Shown: positions 50,093 to 56,381 of the stretch, in pieces
How positions within the stretch are numbered: position 1 is the first letter of the stretch
Layout: each line of letters starts with the position of its first letter
Assembly: GCF_027923225.1 (NCBI RefSeq)
Contig: NZ_BSDI01000036.1
Location: forward strand, 1 to 64,000
From: Phytohabitans aurantiacus
Lineage (GTDB): Bacteria > Actinomycetota > Actinomycetes > Mycobacteriales > Micromonosporaceae
DNA length: 64,000 nucleotides
Reading direction: 5' to 3'
The notes under the pieces: model-generated
Told to the model about the DNA's origin: nothing
Databases searched by the model: none
What the model saw: only the letters and a program-made list of their open reading frames with translations
Translations under genes and position numbers: made by a program

Positions 50093-50174
50093 GCCGATCA
50101 AGGGCGATCGCATCGATCAAGGGCGAATACACGCGGAAAGAGATCCAAGCACGTGCATTCGCCCTTGATCGGCG
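50093..50174. repeat. R1 repeat K (reverse)
   Basis: Half-site GATCAAGGGCGATCGCATC then hairpin GATCAAGGGCGAATACACG / CGTGCATTCGCCCTTGATC with loop CGGAAAGAGATCCAAG. It lies after the phosphodiesterase stop; 50000-50092 is CGCGC-rich with nothing else visible. Confidence 0.85.
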
Positions 50175-50268
50175 TCGGGAGGCGCGGCGCGGGGGCGCGG
50201 GGGCGAGGGCGGCGGGTCGCCGAGGCGAGGGCGGCGGTTGGTCGCGGCTTGGGCGTACTCTTGCATTC

Positions 50269-50688
50269 GTGAGCGTCGCGACCGGCCGGGTGTTCCCGGT
50301 TCGGTTGCTGCGCTGGTTCATGGTGGTCGGGGCGCTGTTCGCGGTGGCGCTGTTCAGCGGCGCGTCCTATCGCGACGTGCCCCTCGCGCCGGCGTCGATG
50401 GCGGGTTACTACTCCGCCGCCGCCTGCCCCAACGTCGTCCTTCAGGCCTCGCTGCCCGGCGCGCTCGCGGCCGAGGCCGACGACGGCCCGGCGGAGAGTC
50501 CTGGCCCGGGTGAGGCTATCGCCAGCGGGTGCCTGTTCGTGGTGGTGGCGCTCGCCGGCCTCGCCCTGGCCGGCGAGGCCCGCCGGCCGCTGCTGGTGCA
50601 TCTGGCGTTCTGGTGGGCCCGGCTGCGCGTTTCCCGCGCGGGGCTGCGGGTCGTCGTTCCGATGTGGACGGACGCGCTGCGCATATAG
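50269..50688 (+). CDS. Hypothetical membrane protein
   Basis: A 139-residue protein from GTG 50269 with two hydrophobic helices (about 13-31 WFMVVGALFAVALFSGASY and about 86-105) separated by an extracytoplasmic stretch containing one Cys, a second Cys lying at the edge of the second helix (ASGCLFVVVALAGLALAGEA). No recognisable family. It lies 60 bases before the DsbA-like gene and may belong to the same transcript. Confidence 0.5.
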   Translation: MSVATGRVFPVRLLRWFMVVGALFAVALFSGASYRDVPLAPASMAGYYSAAACPNVVLQASLPGALAAEADDGPAESPGPGEAIASGCLFVVVALAGLALAGEARRPLLVHLAFWWARLRVSRAGLRVVVPMWTDALRI

Positions 50689-50748
50689 GCGCGGCGAAAT
50701 CCCCTGTCCACATCCCCTTGCCCGGCATGAACCCTGGGAGGAACGACC

Positions 50749-51456
50749 ATGCCATCCAACAAGACGAAGACCCGAGCCGCCACGAAAGCGGTACGCCGCG
50801 CGCGGCGGGGCGGATTGAGCACCAACCTGACAGTGACGCTGAGCCTCATCGTGGTCGCGTTGGTCGCACTGGCCATCGTGTTCACGGTCAACCGCACCGG
50901 CGACGACACCGCCGCCAACGCACAGACGGTCGTGCGCGACGACAGCCACCGGCTCTCCACCGCGGCCGACGGCAAGGTGACCGTCGTAGAGTTCCTGGAC
51001 TTCGAGTGCGGGGCCTGCCGTGCCGCGTACCCGGGCGTGGAGCGGCTGCGCGCGGAGTACGGTGACCGGATCACCTACGTGGTGCGGTACTTCCCGATCG
51101 ACAGCCACCCGAACGCCTACACCTCCGCGCACGCGGCCGAGGCGGCGGCCCGGCAGGGCAAGTTCGAGGCGATGTACGTCAAGCTCTTCGACAACCAGGC
51201 CGCGTGGGGCGGCCAGCAACAGTCCCAAGTGGACACGTTCGTCGGGTACGCCCGCGAGCTGGGCCTGGACGTGGAGAGGTTCCGTGCCGACATGGCCAGT
51301 GCGGACGTGGACGCCCGGGTCCGCGCGGACGCGAAAGACGGCGAGCGACTCGGGGTGCGGGGCACGCCGACGTTCTTCGTCAACGGCGTCCAGTACGAGC
51401 AGGACCCGACATACGAGGCGCTGAAAAAGACCATCGACAACGCCCTGGCCCAGTGA
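50749..51456 (+). CDS. Membrane-anchored DsbA-like thiol oxidoreductase
   Basis: A 235-residue protein: basic cytoplasmic N-terminus, one membrane helix (about 27-47), then an external thioredoxin fold of the DsbA/DSBA_2 type with active site CGAC (Cys87, Cys90) in EFLDFECGACR and cis-Pro in RGTPTFFVNG. It would introduce disulfides into exported proteins. A GGGAGG ribosome site precedes ATG 50749. The stop overlaps the VKOR gene (GTGA), which supplies the oxidant, the standard actinobacterial oxidative folding pair. Confidence 0.92.
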   Translation: MPSNKTKTRAATKAVRRARRGGLSTNLTVTLSLIVVALVALAIVFTVNRTGDDTAANAQTVVRDDSHRLSTAADGKVTVVEFLDFECGACRAAYPGVERLRAEYGDRITYVVRYFPIDSHPNAYTSAHAAEAAARQGKFEAMYVKLFDNQAAWGGQQQSQVDTFVGYARELGLDVERFRADMASADVDARVRADAKDGERLGVRGTPTFFVNGVQYEQDPTYEALKKTIDNALAQ

Positions 51457-52028
51457 TCGGCGACCGGCTGATCGGCGGGGTACTGGCCGCCGGAGGGCTG
51501 CTCGGCGGAGCCGCCGCGTTCGTCCTGACCGTGGAGAAGATCGCGCTGCTACGCGATCCCGGCTACACGCCCAGCTGCTCGATCAACCCGATCCTGTCCT
51601 GCGGCTCAGTCATGAACACTCCGCAGGCCGAGGTGTTCGGCTTCCCCAACCCGCTGATCGGCGTGGCGCTGTTTCCGCTGGTGGTCGCCACCGGTGTCGC
51701 CGTACTCGGCGGCGTGCGGCTGCCCCGCTGGTGGTGGCTCGGTCTGCAGGCCGGCACGGTCTTCGGTGTCGTACTGGTGCACTGGCTGTTCGCGCAGAGC
51801 CTGTACCGGATCGGCGCGCTGTGCCCGTACTGCATGGTGGTGTGGGTTGTCACGATCGTGCTCTTCTCGTACGTGACCCTGTACAACCTCGACCGCGGAC
51901 ACCTGCCCGCACCCCGGTCTCTGCGGTCGGCGGCGCGGTTTCACACCGCCATCCCCTTGGGCTGGTTACTGATCCTCACGGTGCTGATCGGCGAGCGTTT
52001 CTGGGACTACTGGCGCACGTTGTTGTGA
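51453..52028 (+). CDS. Vitamin K epoxide reductase (VKOR) family protein
   Basis: A 191-residue membrane protein with four or five helices that reoxidises DsbA with menaquinone. Loop cysteines Cys42 and Cys50 (SCSINPILSC) and the membrane CPYC site (124-127) are all present. GTG 51453 overlaps the DsbA-like stop. It converges with the Tat-exported Cys-rich gene 82 bases away. Confidence 0.93.
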   Translation: MIGDRLIGGVLAAGGLLGGAAAFVLTVEKIALLRDPGYTPSCSINPILSCGSVMNTPQAEVFGFPNPLIGVALFPLVVATGVAVLGGVRLPRWWWLGLQAGTVFGVVLVHWLFAQSLYRIGALCPYCMVVWVVTIVLFSYVTLYNLDRGHLPAPRSLRSAARFHTAIPLGWLLILTVLIGERFWDYWRTLL

Positions 52029-52109
52029 CGCCATGCGGGGGCCGGGTCCAGACGGACCCGGCTCCCGCGACGTCGATGATCCTGATTGGACACCCTGGCG
52101 CGCCGGGGC

Positions 52110-52658
52110 TCAGACCTGCCGTAGCTGGTAGTTGCCGCTTTCGTCGCTCTGGTGCGAACCGCCGCCGTTTCCGGGACAGGCGCCCTTGAAGGCGTGCCCG
52201 TTGAACCACATCCCCTCGCACAGGTGACAGTAACGCCAGTTGCTCTGGCCACCGCCGACCGACGCGGACTCGATCTTGTAGTCGCCGCTGCCGTCGCTGT
52301 GGTGCGAGAGGTTGCCATTGCCGGGACAGGCGCCCTTGAACATGTGCCCGTTGAACCATAAACCTTCGCACAGGTGGCAGTAACGCCAGTTGGTCTGGCC
52401 GGTGCCCGCGTCGGCCGCGAAGAGGAGCGAGTAGTTGCCGCTGCCGTCGCTGTGGTGCGACCCGCCGCCGTTACCGGCACACGCGCCCTTGAACGTGTGC
52501 CCGTTGAACCACAATCCCTCGCACAGGTGGCACCAGCGCCAGTTGCTCTGCGCCGCGAGCGCCGGACTCTCCAGGCTGAGGGCCAGGACCGAGCCGGTGA
52601 CAACCGCCAGCCCGGTGCCCCCGATCCTGCGTATCGCGTCCCGCCGGGACAGTGTCAT
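52110..52658 (-). CDS. Tat-exported Cys-rich triple-repeat protein
   Basis: A 182-residue secreted protein. A Tat signal (LSRRDAIRRIGGTG) ends near ALAAQ; the mature part is three tandem units of about 43 residues, each with W-x-x-CHLCEG-x-WFNG, GAC-x-GNG, SHHSD or SHQSD and GSGNY. Each unit offers three Cys and several His, suggesting a metal-binding or disulfide-stabilised module; Tat export fits folding before export. Similar W..C..C repeats occur in actinomycete secreted proteins with unknown role. ATG 52658 has an AAGGGGG ribosome site; ATG 52679 is possible. Adjacent to the DsbA-VKOR pair. Confidence 0.7.
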   Translation of the reverse strand: MTLSRRDAIRRIGGTGLAVVTGSVLALSLESPALAAQSNWRWCHLCEGLWFNGHTFKGACAGNGGGSHHSDGSGNYSLLFAADAGTGQTNWRYCHLCEGLWFNGHMFKGACPGNGNLSHHSDGSGDYKIESASVGGGQSNWRYCHLCEGMWFNGHAFKGACPGNGGGSHQSDESGNYQLRQV

Positions 52659-52756
52659 CGCGTCGTCCCCCTTCACCATCCATTGACGTATGCGCATGAA
52701 TGCTATGCCCGGAGGGACTGGCGCGGACGGCACTGTCACATGTCGGACCGCCACCG

Positions 52757-52825
52757 GTTGTGGGAACGCGGGGGGCGAGGCCGCGGGAGCAGCGGTCTGG
52801 CGCGCGGCGGGCGTCGCGGTAGCTC
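52757..52825. repeat. R3 element, copy 3 (69 bp)
   Basis: GTTGTGGGAACGCGGGGGGC to GTCGCGGTAGCTC. It lies 48 bases downstream of the YciI stop, in the same gene-relative orientation as copies 1 and 2, but its hairpin is less perfect. Confidence 0.65.
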
Positions 52826-52872
52826 GAAGCCCGATTCTGAACTTGATCCTGAGAGCTCCAGCGCGGAACAAC

Positions 52873-53229
52873 TCAGTCGGCGGTGACCTCGGCGATCGAG
52901 CGGGGAGCGGTCACCTTCTCGAAACGGATGTTGCCGGCCGGCACCATCCAGGTCATCACCTGAACCGCGAGCCGTCCCGCGCGCACGGCGGGGTCGGCGG
53001 CGCACAGCTCGCGGGCCGTCGCCGGGTCGACCGACATCACCGAGACGCCGCGGACGCTTTCATCGTCTTGGTCGGCGAGCGGACCGCCGGCGAGCAGGTA
53101 GCCCTTTTCGCGCAGGTCGGCGCGGAACGCGAGGTGAGCGTCCTGGAGGGCGTCTTCCTCCTCCGGACTCAACTCCGGCGCGTCCGGCGGCCGCACCAGA
53201 AAGACGAGCGTGTGCTGGTCGAACTCCAT
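52873..53229 (-). CDS. YciI-like protein
   Basis: A 118-residue cytoplasmic protein of the YciI/YCII-related ferredoxin-like fold: TLVFLVRPPDAPELSPEE, the LAGGPLADQDD segment with the conserved Asp, and VMSVDPATARELCAADP. Enzymatic role unproven; some relatives are dehydrochlorinase-like. It begins 9 bases after the LacI stop, so it ends the DUF2264-LacI-YciI transcript. Confidence 0.85.
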   Translation of the reverse strand: MEFDQHTLVFLVRPPDAPELSPEEEDALQDAHLAFRADLREKGYLLAGGPLADQDDESVRGVSVMSVDPATARELCAADPAVRAGRLAVQVMTWMVPAGNIRFEKVTAPRSIAEVTAD

Positions 53230-53238
53230 GCCCTAAGC

Positions 53239-54306
53239 CTATGGAGGCGTGGGGCGGACCGAGTCGCGAAGGACCAGATGGGTGCCCATGGTGACGTGGG
53301 GGAAGGCGCCGCCGCGCTCCTCGTGCTCCAGCGCGAGCCGCACCGCCGTGCGTCCGACCTCCTCGTGCGGCAGGTGCACGGTGGTGAGGTTGAGGTCGAG
53401 CGAGGGCGGCAGGTTGTCGAAGCCGACCATCGACACGTCGTCGGGTACGCGAATGTTCTGCTCGGCGAGGGCCCGGTAGGCGCCGCCGGCGATGAGGTCG
53501 TTGACGGCGAAGACCGCGGTGAAGTCGCGCGGGCCGGCGGCCAGCCGCTCCTTCATCATGCGGTGGCCCTCCTGCCACTCCATCGTCCCCTCGACCTCCA
53601 GCGCGGGGTCGTGCGGCACCTTGTACGCGGCCAGCGCCTGCCGGTATCCGGTGAGCCGGCCCTGTGCGGTGGTGTAGCCGGGGCGGCTGCCGAGGAGCAG
53701 GATGCGCCGGTGGCCGGCGGACAGCAGGTGGCTGGTGGCCGCGAACGCGCCGCCGGCGTGGTCGTACTCGATGACGACGGCGGGCACGTCGGGCCCGAGC
53801 GGTGGGCGGCCGCACAGCACCAGCCGGGAGCCGATCGCGGCGAGGGTGTGCGCGTACTGGCTCATCCGCTCCCGGTACCGGTCGTCGGCGACGACGTTGC
53901 CGACCAGGATGACCGCCTCGGCGTGCTGCTCGCGCATGAACTTGACCATCGCGAGCTCGCGCTCGGGGTCGCCGCCGGTGGTGCCGATCAGGCACAGCCG
54001 CCCCGCGACGGCGGCCTGCGTCTCGACGCCCTGCGCGACGTGCGCGTAGTGCGGCGAGATCACCGAGTTGAGCACGATGGCGACGCTCTTGCTCGGGGTG
54101 CCGGCGAGCGCCCGGGCGTGGGCGTTGGCCACGTAGTCCAGCTCTTTGACCGCGCGCATGACGCGGGCGCGAGTGGCGGGCGAGGCCGGGTAGCTGCCGC
54201 TCAGGATCCGGGAGACGGTCGCGACGGAGACGCCCGCCATGTCGGCGACCTCACGGATCGTCGACCGCCGCCGGCCGTCCGCGGTATCGCTGGTGCGTCG
54301 CGCCAC
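53239..54306 (-). CDS. LacI-family regulator of the rhamnogalacturonan locus
   Basis: A 355-residue repressor. HTH: TIREVADMAGVSVATVSRILSGSYPASPATRARV with hinge YVANAHARALAG, then the sugar-binding core (SVAIVLNSVISPHYAHVAQGVE to TTVHLPHEEVGRTAVRLALE). It starts 21 bases after the DUF2264 stop in the same transcript. LacI-type palindromes upstream of DUF2264 and PL26 are probable targets. Effector likely a pectin-derived sugar; inferred. Confidence 0.92.
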   Translation of the reverse strand: MARRTSDTADGRRRSTIREVADMAGVSVATVSRILSGSYPASPATRARVMRAVKELDYVANAHARALAGTPSKSVAIVLNSVISPHYAHVAQGVETQAAVAGRLCLIGTTGGDPERELAMVKFMREQHAEAVILVGNVVADDRYRERMSQYAHTLAAIGSRLVLCGRPPLGPDVPAVVIEYDHAGGAFAATSHLLSAGHRRILLLGSRPGYTTAQGRLTGYRQALAAYKVPHDPALEVEGTMEWQEGHRMMKERLAAGPRDFTAVFAVNDLIAGGAYRALAEQNIRVPDDVSMVGFDNLPPSLDLNLTTVHLPHEEVGRTAVRLALEHEERGGAFPHVTMGTHLVLRDSVRPTPP

Positions 54307-54327
54307 GTCGCCCCCAATCCTCGGACG

Positions 54328-56268
54328 TCAATCTAGCGGCCAGCGCACGGGCTTGCCGGACCCGGCCGGCCAGCGCGTGTACGCCAGCGTCGCACCCATC
54401 TCCAGTTCTACGCGCTCGCCGTCCGGGAAGGTTACGCCCACGCGGTCGCCGTCGACCGTCACCGCGACGGACTCGGCGAGCGCGGCCGGGTCGGCGCGGT
54501 CACCGGTGAGCTCCATCAGGGAGACGTAGACGGCGCTGTCGCCGGGATGCGCGGCCGCGGTGAGGTAAGGCGTGGCGGAGCAGGTGCCGTACGCGTTGGC
54601 GTCCACGGCTCGCGCCACGTCGGACGCGTCGAAGCCGTGCAGGCCGACCGCGAGGCTCGCCAGTCCGTCCGGTCTGGACACCATCGCCCAGCAGTGTCCG
54701 GTGTGGACCGTCGGCGGCCGGGTGTCGGCGAGGGCGTAACCGCCGTCGCGTACCGCCCAGCCGGCCGGCGCGGTCACCCGGTGGGCGCGTACCTCCCAGG
54801 GTCCACGCACGACAGACGCCGTCACGACCCGGACCAGTCCGTCCTCGTACGCCGACGCGGCGAACCGGTCGTGCGTGGCGAGCGGCTCGATGCGGCGGCG
54901 GCGCGAGATGGTGCCGTCCGGCGCCACGACGGCGAGGTGTCCGTCCACGGCGCGCACCCGGGCCTCCTCACCGGTCTCCGGCGCGGTGTGCGTGGCGTAC
55001 CCGAACCGCAGGTAGTGCGGGTCTTCGAGGCCGCCGGCGACGAGGTGCCGTGCCCGGTCGCTGCCGTGGTTGACGAGCCGCACGAGGCCGTCGTGCCGGG
55101 TGGCGTGCAGCAGCCAGCCCGGCCCGGGCATCGCGACGACCTGGTCGCCGTCGTCGATCGGCGCGCCCCGCTCCCGCTCCGTCCACACCGGATGGTCGGC
55201 GGGCAGCAGCAGCCCGACGAACGCCTTGCTGGCCCAGTACGGCGACGCGGGCCCCGAGTAGTGCTGTGTCACCGGCAGGAACCGCTCGTACCAGCCGAGG
55301 CCGAGCAGCCCGCGCTCGTCGGGCACCCCGTGCTCGACGAAGTGCCGCAGAACCCCGCTGGCGATGCGGCGGGTGCGTCCGTGCGGCAGCGGCGTGGCGT
55401 CCATGAGCTCGCCGAGCCACAGCGGCGCGACGGTGGCGAACCGGTAGCACAGCGACCGTCCCTGATGGACGGGCGCGCCGTCCCGCGCGAACATGTGCTG
55501 GTACTGGTCGAGGAAGGCGCGCAGCCGCTCCCGGTACATGTCGCCGCGCTCGCGGTCGCCGGACATCCGCGCCCACAGCAGCGGGTACAGGTGCATGGCC
55601 CAGCCGGCGTAGTAGTCGAAGCACCGCCCGTCGCCGTCGGTGTACCAGCCGTCCCCGACGTACCACTGCTCGATCTTGTCGAGCCCGGCGGTGATCGCGG
55701 CCGGGTCGTGCGGGGCGCCGACGCCGGCCAGGAACTGCTGGATCACGACCGGAAACAGCACCCAGTTGCTCTGCCAGGTGCGCTTGCCGGCGAACCCGGC
55801 CAGCCAGTCGACGACGCGTTCCCGCACCGGCGCGTCGAGGCGGTCGAACAGCCACGGGCGGGTCTCGTGCAGCGCCAGCGCGATCGAGGCCGCCTCGACG
55901 ATCTGCTGCGAACAGTCCGCGGCCGCCGGCCAGGCGTACGGATGACCGGGGTCGGTGCCGTGGGCGAGGCCGTCGGCGTACCGCTCGATGAGCCCGATCG
56001 GGACGGCGCCGCCAGCGCCCGCGACGCGGAACGCCGCGAGCAGGAACGTGCGGGCGAAGCCCTCCAGGCCGTCGCTGTGCAGGCCCGAGACGCCGGGCCT
56101 GCCGGGCAGCCTGACCTGCGCGAAGCCGGGCGTCGCGTGCGGCACCACCGCGTCGAGCAGGTGGTCGGCGAGGCCCTCCCAGTGGGCCCGGGTCCAGCCG
56201 GTGAACGGCGACAGGAAGCCATCCCCCGGTGGAAGCGAAGTTAAAACGTTTGCAGTGATGGCTCGCAT
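54328..56268 (-). CDS. DUF2264 domain protein, likely glycosidase
   Basis: A 646-residue protein of the DUF2264 family, an (alpha/alpha)6-barrel plus C-terminal beta domain: SPFTGWTRAHWEGLADHLL at the start, TWQSNWVLFPVVIQQFL, GDGWYTDGDGRCFDYYAGWA and YSGPASPYWASKAFVGLLLP. Members have been linked to glucuronidase activity on plant polysaccharides; I treat that as likely, not certain. No signal peptide. The start is doubtful: ATG 56268 overlaps a putative operator and lacks a ribosome site, yet no later in-frame start precedes the conserved SPFTGW segment. First gene of the operon with LacI and YciI, divergent from PL26. Confidence 0.8.
   Translation of the reverse strand: MRAITANVLTSLPPGDGFLSPFTGWTRAHWEGLADHLLDAVVPHATPGFAQVRLPGRPGVSGLHSDGLEGFARTFLLAAFRVAGAGGAVPIGLIERYADGLAHGTDPGHPYAWPAAADCSQQIVEAASIALALHETRPWLFDRLDAPVRERVVDWLAGFAGKRTWQSNWVLFPVVIQQFLAGVGAPHDPAAITAGLDKIEQWYVGDGWYTDGDGRCFDYYAGWAMHLYPLLWARMSGDRERGDMYRERLRAFLDQYQHMFARDGAPVHQGRSLCYRFATVAPLWLGELMDATPLPHGRTRRIASGVLRHFVEHGVPDERGLLGLGWYERFLPVTQHYSGPASPYWASKAFVGLLLPADHPVWTERERGAPIDDGDQVVAMPGPGWLLHATRHDGLVRLVNHGSDRARHLVAGGLEDPHYLRFGYATHTAPETGEEARVRAVDGHLAVVAPDGTISRRRRIEPLATHDRFAASAYEDGLVRVVTASVVRGPWEVRAHRVTAPAGWAVRDGGYALADTRPPTVHTGHCWAMVSRPDGLASLAVGLHGFDASDVARAVDANAYGTCSATPYLTAAAHPGDSAVYVSLMELTGDRADPAALAESVAVTVDGDRVGVTFPDGERVELEMGATLAYTRWPAGSGKPVRWPLD
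56241..56254. promoter_or_regulatory. Putative LacI operator, DUF2264 side
   Basis: TTAAAACGTTTGCA, centred on AACGTT. It resembles the site at 56353-56364 (shared CGTTTGCA) and lies over the first codons of the annotated DUF2264 frame. Expected regulator: the LacI protein encoded at 53239-54306. Confidence 0.45.
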
Positions 56269-56352
56269 CCTAGAACACGATCACACACCCGTGCCAGCAG
56301 GGATACAGGGTATTGACAGTCGTTGTTGGCCCTGGTTCGCTGCACCTGATAG

Positions 56353-56364
56353 TAAGCGTTTGCA
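56353..56364. promoter_or_regulatory. Putative LacI operator, PL26 side
   Basis: TAAGCGTTTGCA, sharing CGTTTGCA with 56241-56254, sits 18 bases before the PL26 ATG and downstream of TTGACA at 56313-56318. A block on PL26/PL11 transcription is inferred. Confidence 0.45.
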
Positions 56365-56381
56365 CGCGAAGTGGAGTGCCC

